This document shows positions 35,644-45,944 of a stretch of DNA of 48,942 nt, piece after piece. Position 1 is the stretch's first letter. Each line of letters opens with the position of its first letter. The position numbers and the translations under genes are program-made. Below the pieces are notes generated by a model. It searched no databases and was not told the DNA's origin. It worked only from the letters and a program-made list of their open reading frames with translations. Origin of the DNA: Welwitschia mirabilis (lineage: Eukaryota > Gnetophyta > Gnetopsida > Welwitschiales); assembly GCA_051453625.1 (NCBI GenBank), contig JBOZIK010000001.1, positions 8,073,780-8,122,721 of the forward strand, in the 5' to 3' direction.

Positions 35644-36181
35644 CTACTTTATTCTATAATTGATTAAGAAATTAGAGTTTTTTGGGAATGAACTTCTTAA
35701 GATTAGCAAAAATCCTTTTAGGTTATCTTCCATTGCTAAAACTATAAAGTTAAATAAGTAGTAAAAGTTGTTAATTTGTACTAGGACATCTTTCACTATT
35801 CCCTTATAAATTTTAGTGAATAGTCTATGAATTATAAAATTATTTTAGTTTATTTAGCCCTTTCAACCAAGTTCTTTATATAATTCATATTGCATTAAAT
35901 TCATTCTAGCTTTTAAGTCTAATAAGACTTTAGCAATTATCTTATCACCTATGACACAAGTGATTGTTAGGAAACTGAGATCTCTAAACTTTAGTAGATG
36001 TTTATTTTAAAATTTAACACTTACTTATTGAGTTAAGAAATAATTTTTCTTTACATTCATTATTCTCTTTACTAAACACATATATTTAAGGAATATTTCC
36101 TATGAAAACACTTTTTTAATAGCATCTAATATAGGAATTTTAATTTTTACTTCTTTAAATATTTCACAATATCATGCTTCA
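35644..36181 (-). pseudogene. Ty3/gypsy aspartic protease and gag-protease spacer, element G1
   Basis: Minus strand from 36181: the spacer reads EIFKEVKIKIPILDAIKK and FLKYMCLVKR, the L-x-I-x-I-P-x-x-x-A-L and K-F-x-K-D-x-x-x-K-K segments of Athila-like polyproteins. The protease follows with LTITCVIGDKIIAKVLLDLK, ARMNLMQYELYKELG, GIVKDVLVQINNFYYLFNFI and FLLILRSSFP. The catalytic D-L-G-A/S is DLKAR, so glycine is lost. About 120 codons of protease frame with three stops. This confirms that G1 runs from here into the RT at 34990 and places G1 gag further right. Confidence 0.85.
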
Positions 36182-37190
36182 AGGTGTTTATTTTATAGAG
36201 TTATAAGATACCTAGAAAATTGGGAATTTTTAAGCATATATATAATTTTTAAGCTTAAGATTTTATTGAGTTTTGGGATTAAATGAAGAGGGGTTTTCTT
36301 TGAGTGATTGAACATATTTATTAATCTAAGTACCACTTCTTAGTGAGATAAGATTGACTACTCTAACTTCTTCTTATCCTTTAATCATGTTAATTATTTT
36401 TAGGTTAGAAAGATATTGAGCTAGAAAAATGATGTTTTTCTATTTGATTAATCGAAGATAATAAGTAAAATTTATCTTAAAAGAGTTAATTCATCTCTTA
36501 TTCTAGATGTTTAAGAGTTTGAGCTTTTTAAGTGTTGATTTTAGTTTAGTTACTATTATTTGATCTTTGAATTTATGTGAATTTGTTTAGAACATTCTCT
36601 AATGATTTAATTTAAGGTTGATTAAATGTTTGTAAAGTATAAGATTCATTTTGTTAAGACTTCTAGGAAAATATAAAATAATTTTTCATTTTGATTTTTG
36701 TGAATCTTGATATAAGAATAACCATGTCTATTGTTGTTATGTCAAAAAGTGTTTCTTGTATTACACATTATTAACCTACTCAAATATTATATCTTTATAA
36801 ATATAAATAGAGGGATATTCATCCATTTCATATTCATTAGAAGCACATATAGCACATATAATAGCTCCACTATATTTATGTGATTTTAATAAGTTAAGTT
36901 ATTCTAATTGTTTGCTATGATGTTTAATTTTTATCCATGTTTGTTTCCTCATCTAATTTATATTTTTTTTTGACTTTTGGCTTTAAATGATTGAGTTTGA
37001 TTAGTTAATATTTGGATCTAGATGGTTATTTTTAGTTTTTAGCACTTTTTACTATGTCTTATAAAGTGTTCTAGACTTTATTTAGTTCTTTAGATGTGAT
37101 AGTTCTACATTTGTCATCTCAATTAGTTGCCTAATTTATGATATTAATCCATTATATAAGAAGTTAGATGATCTTGGAAGAAGGAAGAGC
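36182..37190. other. unassigned, probably decayed G1 gag
   Basis: Expected place for G1 gag on the minus strand, but I could not find the H-G-x-x-x-x-N-P or K-x-K-A-x-x-W motifs. No other gene signal. Confidence 0.35.
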
Positions 37191-38279
37191 TAAAGAGAGC
37201 TAGGGTTTAGAGTTATTATAGGAGAAGGGTTTATAGTAGTAATGGCACACACTGATAAGCAGTGCTTTAGATAATACATCTTCAATGCACAATCTTTTTG
37301 CTTATTTTTACAATAGATTCTTTCATTCATTTGGGTAAGTAGAGTGGAGTGTAGTTGAGTAGAGTAGTGGTAGGATATCCAAAGTAGTGTGTTATCCTTG
37401 CACTATTTCAATAGGTTCCTTGGTAATACGAATGTTGTAAAAACCCAAAAGGGTTAAGTAGGAGAATTAAAGCCTTATAATAGTTTTCCTATCCTTAAGG
37501 AAGGTTTTTTCACTAGTGTACCATTACCTCTAAAAATCCAAAAGGGTAGGCTTAAGTGGCTTTAAGGCATTTAATGTAGTGGAAGCTTTAGTAACATCAA
37601 GAATAGTAACATGTAGTAGGTAGTAGGTAGTAGGTTGCATCTTTAAGGGACAAGGTAAATCCAAAAATTGGTAGTTAAATCTACAAGGGCTAAAACCTAA
37701 GTAGGTGTAATGAAAAAAGGCAAGCAATAAAGCTTTCCTAATTTGAACTTTGAATCTTAACTAGAGGATTTAATTATGAGGACAAAAATCCTAGAATTCT
37801 ACCCTAAGTACCTTAAAGCCCATTTCAAGGATAGCCTGACTGAGAAGCTTTATTTTTTAGGAAGTCTTCCATTCATTAAAAAGATTAGACTTTAATGTGA
37901 CTATAAGTTTCTATCCAAATGTAAGGTAATCTATCTTCACGATGGTTCTTTTCATTTTGTATTTTAAATAGAAGAAGATATGAACAAATTGTTCTTGAGA
38001 GGGACTTATTGTTTTGACAGATGAGGGTTAGTCCTAACAATATGATCACCATTTATCCTAAACAAGGTTAGTATATTTAAAAAGCTATCAGTACGGTTAT
38101 ATATATGAAACTCTCACTTAGAGATATGCCACTAATTTTTTAAGTAACTAGTTAATATTATGGGTGAATTCATTCATTCTTATAAAAGCATAGATTATAT
38201 AGTATAAGAATGGCATCAACTAGTACATTTATCTATATGAAGTCAAAAAAGTTTAAAGCCAGTAAGGTAATTATTTGTA
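37191..38279 (+). mobile_element. LINE fragment, LINE2 (5' leader and ORF1 remnant)
   Basis: Shares with LINE1 the AGAGTGGAGTGTAG-type leader (37330-37370), the TTTTCCTA...GGAAGGTTTTTT block and the ORF1 segments. These read FHFVF, RGTYCFDR, SPFILNKVSIFKK, and MASTSTFIYMKSKKFKASKV, which aligns to ELTRIYVYMKLESFNTDK in LINE1. It stops exactly at 38279 where an LTR starts with TGTAGCAG, before the zinc-knuckle region, so the LTR element inserted into ORF1. An overlap copy is at 39845-40349. Confidence 0.75.
37614..37635. repeat. (TAGTAGG)3 short tandem repeat
   Basis: Three exact 7-base units within the LINE2 region; not the plant telomere unit. Confidence 0.85.
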
Positions 38280-39744
38280 TGTAGCAGTGAATTAGTTTTA
38301 AGTAGGTAAAACCTATTATTGTTCTTCCACAAGGACATATGTGATAACTTTGTAAAAGATACATAAAAATTATAACTTAAAATGAAACTAAAATAGACTA
38401 AAAATTAGAAAGCTAAGAAGAAAATGATATTTAATTGATAATGTAAGAAAATGAAAATGCTTCAAGGATCTAATCGATTTACTTAATACTGCACATTTGC
38501 TTCAATTATTCTTGTATCCTAAAACATAAAATGGAAATTATAAAGTTAATAAGGCTTGATGTGAAGGCATAACATCATCCACCACATGAGTTTTAGTGAG
38601 TTATTCAGTCCTCCTAATACTTCACAACCCTTCATAAGCATGAAAAGTATGAACCAAAGTGCATAAGATCCATCAAACAATAACAACAAGGAAATCACAA
38701 AAGTAATCTCAAATAGCTCACTCGATGTGAAAGAACTTAATAATAAAATCACAAAAGTAATCTCAAATAGCTTACTCAATGTGAAAGAACTTAACAATTG
38801 AGTAAGATTCATCTAAAGGTTTCTAATACCTATTTCTATGCATTAATAATAAAATAATGAAACATACTTAACAACTAGTCTTACTTAAAGATTGCTAATT
38901 CCAAATGAACTATGCAATAACAATGAAAGAATTAAAACCAATTCTTGTATTAAAAATATAAGAATATACATTACATCAAATGAACAAAGAGAAGAAGAAA
39001 AAGAAAACCTCAACTAGCCTTGAATCATTCTTCCATCAAGAAAGATGATTAGAGCATGATGACATCCTAGCCTCCAAGCCTTTCCCATGTTAATCCAATC
39101 AAAAGATGTTTACAATGGGCACTCAAGGTCATTTTATAAATGAAGAAAGGCTTAAAGAGCTTTATCATGATTACATTAGGTGTTTGATACATTAAATAGA
39201 TGGTTGCAGAAGAGAGGGTTACATTAGGATAGTTATTTAAGAAGGAAGTTACTAGTTTTTGGTAGGTAGCCACAAGAAGAGATTATTCATCTTATTATGC
39301 AAGCATGGTGATGACATGTATTCTAACTACTAATAACACTGCCAACTGATGCTAAGTTATGCATCTTCCATGTGATCATCCTCATAGTGCCAGAATGTCA
39401 CTGTGACTTATTATTTTGTACTTCTGCCAAACGACGTCAGATTTAAAGATTTATTCTAGGTTATTTTTGACNNNNNNNNNNGATGAACTTCCCAAATTAA
39501 TGTAGGACATGAGTTTTATGCAATTTTTTCTTAGAAGGTCAATAATGCTGATAGTCGTGGCCGATGGTGCCAACATTGTTTGTTGGAATTCTTCAAAAGC
39601 CAATAATAAACCTGCTAAATGTTGGGAAAGGTTTATAATTTTATAAAAACATGATAAAAATGGTAAAATAAATTATTTTATGATAAATTGATGAATTAAA
39701 TATCCCTCTCTCTGCATAATTAATCAATTATACTTGTTTGTAAT
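38280..39744 (-). repeat. LTR of G3 family (3' LTR of G3), overlap copy A
   Basis: Starts TGTAGCAGTGAATTAG at the LINE2 boundary and runs to the 100-N gap 39745-39844, about 20 bases short of its end. It aligns with 28057-29367, 40350-41863 and 45945-48528. It contains a 10-N gap (39472-39481) and a 54-bp internal duplication. Open frames on the minus strand (38546-38812, 39067-39273) are not recognisable proteins; the first simply translates the duplication. Confidence 0.75.
38692..38799. repeat. 54-bp tandem duplication inside the LTR
   Basis: AAATCACAAAAGTAATCTCA at 38692 recurs at 38746, and both units run on to GTGAAAGAACTTAA. The second unit differs by a few bases. No gap lies between them. 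Confidence 0.9.
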
Positions 39745-39844
39745 NNNNNNNNNNNNNNNNNNNNNNNNNNNNNNNNNNNNNNNNNNNNNNNNNNNNNNNN
39801 NNNNNNNNNNNNNNNNNNNNNNNNNNNNNNNNNNNNNNNNNNNN

Positions 39845-40349
39845 TTATGAGGTCAAAAATTCTAGAATACTAATCTAAGTACCTTAAAGCCCATTTCAAG
39901 AATAGCCTGATTGATAAGATTTATTCATTAGGAAGTCTTTCATTCATTAAAAAGGTTTAAACTTTAATGTGACTAAGTTTCTATCCAAATGCAAGGTAAT
40001 CTCTCTTCAAAATGGTTCTTTTCATCTTGTATTTTAAATAAAAGAAGATATGAACAAATTATTCTTGAGAGGGACTTATTTTTTTGACAAATGAGGATTA
40101 GTCTTGACAATATGATCACCATTTATCCTAAACAAGGTTAATATATTTAAAAATCTATCACTATGAATATATATTTAAAACTCTCACTTAGAGATATGNN
40201 NNNNNNNNNNNNNNNNNNNNNNNNNNNNNNNNNNNNNNNNNNNNNNNNNNNNNNNNNNNNNNNNNNATATAATATAAGAATGGCATCAACTAGCACATTT
40301 GTCTATATGAAGTCAAAAAAATTCAAAGCTGGCAAGGTAATTATTTATA
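39845..40349 (+). mobile_element. LINE2 fragment, contig-overlap copy B
   Basis: Restarts after the 100-N gap with sequence matching 37776 onward (TTATGAGGTCAAAAATTCTA against TTATGAGGACAAAAATCCTA). It reaches the same LINE/LTR boundary (TATATGTAGCAGTG). A 68-N gap interrupts it (40199-40266). Confidence 0.75.
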
Positions 40350-41863
40350 TGTAGCAGTGAACTAGTTTTAAATAGGTAAAACCTACTATTGTTCTTCCAC
40401 AAGGATATATGTGATAACTTTGTAAAATATACATAAAAATTATAACTTAAAATGAAACTCAAACAAACTAAAAATTAGAAAGTTGAGAAGAAAATGATAT
40501 TTGATTGATAATATAAGAAAATGAAAATGCTTCAAGGATCCAATTGATTTACTTAATACTGCACATTTGCTTCAATTATTCTTGTATCCTAAAACATAAA
40601 TGGAAATTATTANNNNNNNNNNNNNNNNNNNNNNNNNNNNNNNNNNNNNNNNNNNNNNNNNNNNNNNNNNNNNNNNNNNNNNNNNNNNNNNNNNNNNNNN
40701 NNNNNNNNNNNNNNNNNNNNNNNNNNNNNNNNNNNNNNNNNNNNNNNNNNNNNNNNNNNNNNNNNNNNNNNNNNNNNNNNNNNNNNNNNNNNNNNNNNNN
40801 NNNNNNNNNNNNNNNNNNNNNNNNNNNNNNNNNNNNNNNNNNNNNNNNNNNNNNNNNNNNNNNNNNNNNNNNNNNNNNNNNNNNNNNNNNNNNNNNNNNN
40901 NNNNNNNNNNNNNNNNNNNNNNNNNNNNNNNNNNNNNNNNNNNNNNNNNNNNNNNNNNNNNNNNNNNNNNNNNNNNNNNNNNNAATAACAATGAAAGGAT
41001 TAAAACCAATTCTTGTATTAAAAATATAAGAATACACATTACATTAAATGAAGAAAGAGAAGAAGAAAAAGAAATCCTCAACTAGCCTTGAATCATTCCA
41101 CCCTTAAGAAAGATGATTAGAGCATAATGACACCCTAGCCTCAAAGTCTTCCCCATGTTAAGCCAATCAAAAGATGTTTATAATGGGAACTCAAGGCCAT
41201 TTTATAAATGAAGGCAGGCTTAAAGAGCTTTATCATGATTACATTAGGTGTTTGATGCATTAAATGAACAGTTGCATAAGAGAGGGTTACATTAGGGCAG
41301 TTATTTAAGGAGGAAGTTACAAGTTTTTGGCAGGTAGCCACAAGAAGAGATTCTTCATCTTATTATGCAAGCATGGTAATGACATGTCTTCTAACTACTA
41401 ATGACACTACTAACTGATGCTAAGTTATGCATCTTCCATGTGATCATCCTCATAGTGCCAGAATGTCATTGTGACTTATTATTTTGTACTTCTACCAAAT
41501 GACATCAGATTTAAAGATTTATTGTAGATTATTTTTGACTTAGCCCATAAGCGTAAAATGATTAACTTCCCAAATTAATGTAGGAACATGAGTTTTATGT
41601 AAGTTTTTCTTAGAATGTCGATAATGCTGATAGTCGTGGCTGATGGTGCCAACATTGTTTGTTGGAATTTTTTAATTTTTGTACTATTCTTTAAAAGCTA
41701 ACAATAAACTTGCTAAATGTTGGGAAAAGTTTATAATTTTATAAAAACATGATAAAAATGATAAAAGAAATTATTTTATGATAAATTGATGAATTAAATA
41801 TCCCTCTCTCTACATAATTAATCAATTATACTTGTTTGTAATGTCAATTTTTGCGTGTAAACA
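40350..41863 (-). repeat. 3' LTR of G3, overlap copy B with complete end
   Basis: Same LTR as 38280-39744, with a 371-N gap at 40613-40983. It ends TTTTTGCGTGTAAACA at 41863, giving TGT...ACA ends. Directly beyond it is a purine tract on the minus strand, so this is the 3' LTR of a minus-strand element. Confidence 0.75.
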
Positions 41864-41878
41864 TACCTCCTAATCAAA
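41864..41878 (-). other. polypurine tract of G3
   Basis: Minus strand TTTGATTAGGAGGTA abuts the LTR start TGTTTACACGC. Short but exactly placed. Confidence 0.55.
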
Positions 41879-43360
41879 CGTTTATTAGCCTCTTGGCAAA
41901 ATGGTGATATTAAAATGATGAACATGGAAAAATTATCTAATTAAAACACTTAAGTATGGAATTGATATAAAATTTTCAAAAAATTTTGATCAATTTTTAA
42001 CAAAGAAGGCATTAAAATCAAAAAAATTCTGTAAAAACAAATGTCATGCCCCCAATTAAAATTAAACTTTCTCTTCAACGTTAAAGATATTAAAAATTTA
42101 TAGAAGGATTTTGAGAATAAGTCAAGGTGTTATAAAGATTTTAGATAATATAAATTTTTATACAAGACTAGTAACTGATTTTTTAATGTATGTATTTAGG
42201 GAAAACCACATTGTAATCTAAGGGAAAATAAAACATAAAACCTAATGAAAATCCATCATCTACAAATTTAAAAGATAAAACACCTAAATCGATGGCCATA
42301 TTTATTGAAAATTTTGTCAATTTTATTCTAGATTTAAAATGTGTCACAATACTAAACAAATAAGATATCCTTTAAGTAAACTTGTAACTAATAAAAAATT
42401 AGTTAAGCCAATCTCCAAATACATAAGTTAAGTAAAGTGAACATAAACAAATCTTCCAATTCCACTTTTTTTTCATTTCAATTTACCTTTTCTATAACCA
42501 CTGTTTTTTCCTTATTTGAAGCATTTTAATCTAATTGGGCATCTAGTGTTACGACATCTTCTTCCAATAGAGTTAATCATGTTCATATATAAAGGAGTCA
42601 GTGTTGCACTGCCAATGAACTTTTATAGTCTCGATGCAGTTGAAGACATCATAAAAGGGATTATTAGTGCTACATTGCTAGTAAGCATTCATAGCCCTAA
42701 TCTAGTTAAGTAAACCCAATATTTAACTGATTAATAAAGAATGTGCTTTTCATAGAGGATATATTTCACTTTCTTTTAATCATCCTTTTCATATTCGGTA
42801 AATTGTGGTGCACATAAAAGAATCATTAACTCATTAGACTAATTAAGACAAATCTTATCCCCATAAAAAACTTAGCATAAAAGTATATTCCACCTTAATT
42901 CAACCATATTTTACAATTAAAAGACCTTAAGTGAAACTAGTTTTGATAAGTTAACTCAAAAATAAGCAAAACATTTTCTTGAAAAACTACAAGTAAATTT
43001 AAATTCTATCTANNNNNNNNNNNNNNNNNNNNNNNNNNNNNNNNNNNNNNNNNNNNNNNNNNNNNNNNNNNNNNNNNNNNNNNNNNNNNNNNNNNNNNNN
43101 NNNNNNNNNNNNGAAAATAATTAACTTAGCATCAAAGTATATTCCACCTTAATTCAACCATATTTTACAATTGAAAGACCTTAAGTGAAACTAGTTTTGA
43201 TAAGTAAACTCAAAAATAAGCAAAACATTTTCTTAGAAAACTACAAGTAAATTTAAATTCTATCTAATTCCTAATAATAATGTGATCACTTATTAATGGT
43301 TTATTTCATTTAAGGGCCATCAAATAGGATCATCTAATCTTAGAAACTCATAGATGAATG
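41879..43360. other. G3 internal 3' part or separate insertion, unassigned
   Basis: No coding similarity seen; the plus-strand open frame at 42516-42713 (65 codons) is not recognisable. At 42042 the plus strand reads TGTCATGCCCCC, reminiscent of LTR starts of some plant gypsy elements, but no partner exists in the window. The gap 43013-43112 has about 140 bases of repeated flank. Confidence 0.4.
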
Positions 43361-44960
43361 GAAGAAAAGGGTGGTTGATAGAGTTTATTAGGCGATAAAA
43401 ATGTAAAAGTTATGGATGAAATGGTTTGAGGCGATGGTGGTTTATTCATTGGCATAGGTAGTATTTTGGATTTCCTAAATGGCCATGTTTAATGTGGTGA
43501 TTATATAGGTGGTAGTGCTTAGGTAGTTTAAGAAAAGAAAGGACATCAAGCATGAAATTTTTTAATATTTTTAATTTTTTCAATTTTGAATCTATCCTAA
43601 AAGGAAAATATATTCTTAAAAAAGTTTAATTTAAAAGCGCACATACATGAAGGCTTAAGATGTTGAATGCAATGGTCGAATAATGAATTGAAATTTTGCA
43701 AAGCATTCAAAGATGAGAGAGAATTCTTATAAACATTTATGCATGAATTTATAAAATTTTGAAGAACATCAGTGTTAGCAGTAAACTTAGCGTGTTCAAA
43801 ATCAATAATTGTTCANNNNNNNNNNTAGGCTATTTGTATTTACTCAATAATTCATATAAGTCATCATTTTGGGGTAAAGACAAAGTTGAATTAAATACCA
43901 TTAGAGAAGGCAAATGATCATCGAGAAAAGTATCAGAAGATGGTCCTTAAAATATGGAGGATTTATCTTCTTCATTAAGGTTTGAGTCCTGCTTATAAGA
44001 TAGAGATCAAAATGATATGATTGGCTCAAAATGTTATTAAGAGAAAATTTGTTCATAAGATTAATCATGAATGGATGCTTTACTAATACTCTCCTCTTCA
44101 TTAGAGTTTTTAAGGAATTCTTTCTCATGAGGTTGCACAGGCGAAAAAGGTTGTGATTCAAAGATAGGTTCATTTCTATTATTGTCTATTTCATTAATGT
44201 TACTTATTAATTTATCCTCTGTTATGTAGCTCTCTAGTTTGTAGTCTTCTTCAAATGTTTACTTACTTACTACTAATTGATCATCGTTAGATGTATGTAA
44301 TCCTACTCTAAAGTATAGCTTATTTATGCATAATCATTCACACTCTAAGGATTTTTGAAACTCAATGTTCTCTTAGATCTCATCATAGGTTTCATTGTGG
44401 GTTACTTTAAGGGTCTCTTCCTCATTCCTAAGAAATATGATTTGGGTGTCATCAATTCTATGTTCATTAATCCCTTCAAGGTTTTTAAGGCTCTTAGGTT
44501 TATGGAATGTAGAAAGGACTTCTTCTTCGTGTTGTTGATTAAGAGCCCTAAGGATTTAATCATTTGAGTTATTTGTTGAAGAATTTTATCAATGTTATCT
44601 TCATTTTTATTGGAGGTTTATTCTAAAGAATGAGAATGAAATTGAAGTATTTAACAACACTTTTTAAAAATCTTTGAAATGTATCTTTAAAGAAAGGTGT
44701 GGTGGTTTGTTAGGTTTACGAAGATGATAGATAGCATTCAAATGATCAAGAATACATAAAGGTAAATGAAGGGTAAGGATCAAAGGATGACAAATATGAA
44801 AATTAGGATGAAGAATATAGATTATAAGACGTAATGATGGGTATGAAATCAAACTCTTATGAGTTGATATAAGGATCTTGAAACTCATCATTATAAAGAG
44901 ATTGATCTAGGTATGGATGGAGTTGAAGACACTCTTTAAAGATCTATTTAGATTGAATTA
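43361..44960 (-). pseudogene. unclassified LTR-element protein remnant, copy G3
   Basis: Homologue of the G2b remnant. On the minus strand from about 44900: FQDPYINS, then LSTFHKPKSLKNLEGINEHR, IFLRNEEETLK, ENIEFQKSLECE, LYFRVGLHTSNDD, FEEDYKLESYITEDKL, and FESQPFSPVQPHEKEFLKN. The last part ends SSDTFLDDHLPSLMVFN and LPQNDDLYELLS. It has fewer stops than G2b. Both copies keep a stop after the LES/C-D/E segment, by different codons (TAG and TGA). I do not recognise the family. Homology with G2b ends near 43361, where G2b continues into RNase H and G3 does not. Open frames at 43901-44173 and 44664-44891 are shifted shadows. Confidence 0.6.
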
Positions 44961-45915
44961 AGGCTCTTATAGTACATTTAGATTGTTCATGATTGTAGAA
45001 ACTATAGGATAGATAGGTGGAATATTAGAAGATGTTTGANNNNNNNNNNNNNNNNNNNNNNNNNNNNNNNNNNNNNNNNNNNNNNNNNNNNNNNNNNNNN
45101 NNNNNNNNNNNNNNNNNNNNNNNNNNNNNNNNNNNNNNNGTGGAAGCTTAGAAGATGTTTAAAATGGATTATGTGCCTAACTAATTTCTAAGTGTTAGAA
45201 AATAGATTATAATTTCAACTAAATGTTTACATTTTCTTGAGTTTTTATGATTTTATAGGAAGCATGTAATACAAAAAGTTTTAGAGAGTAATGTGAGGTT
45301 TCTGTTTAAGGTTTAGGCTATTTTGAGTAGGAATGCCAACTAGTTATTCTAGTTAGTGCAACAAGTTTCAGGTTATAGAGTCTGAGAAATTTTTAATAGA
45401 AAGTAAAATCAGTAGCAAGTTAATTAAATTTAATCTACGAAAATAACCTTATAATTTTTTGATTTTATCAAAATTTTAACATCCAAAATTATAATAGAAG
45501 CAAACTAAATCAACACTGAAAAATTTACATAAATTTATAACAAATAATAGAATGCAAAACACGTAAAGAAAATCATTAGGATCTAATTTAGTTTTTCTCG
45601 TTTTTATAAATCTTAGTTTTAGTTGCACTTGCAGGAAATTCGTATGACATGTAACATGAAATACAAGATATATAAATATGTTTTTAGATTAGAAGAAAAA
45701 CTAAACAAAACTTAGAAAGTAAATGAGCTTTAGGTTTTTTGTAAAGAACCAGTACCCACCATTGGATGAAAAAGAAAATACATAAAAAAAAGAGAAAAGG
45801 ACTAGTTTGAGTACCGATGGAAAAAGGAATAGTACCTACCACTAGAGAAATAAAAGATAACTAAAAAATCACAAGAATAAAATCATATATTCTTTAAAAA
45901 GCCACTATGCCAATA
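44961..45915 (-). other. noncoding leader of G3
   Basis: Aligns with 26620-27480 and 22640-23220. Includes the gap 45040-45139, whose flanks repeat about 23 bases. No coding signal. Confidence 0.5.
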
Positions 45916-45934
45916 TTTTCAGCAATAGTACCAA
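45916..45934 (-). other. primer-binding site of G3, tRNA-Asp type
   Basis: Minus strand TTGGTACTATTGCTGAAAA: 11 of 19 identical to TTGGCGCCGTTGCCGGGGA, 8 transitions and no transversion. It lies 10 bases inside the LTR start at 45945. Confidence 0.72.
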
Positions 45935-45944
45935 AATCTATTCA

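Noticed and set aside
37614-37635. Telomere-like repeat
   Set aside because: The unit is TAGTAGG, three copies only; plant telomeres use TTTAGGG.
43901-44173. Open frame of 90 codons, minus strand, at G3
   Set aside because: Frame-shifted shadow: the conserved frame shared with G2b is a different one (QPFSPVQPHEKEF).
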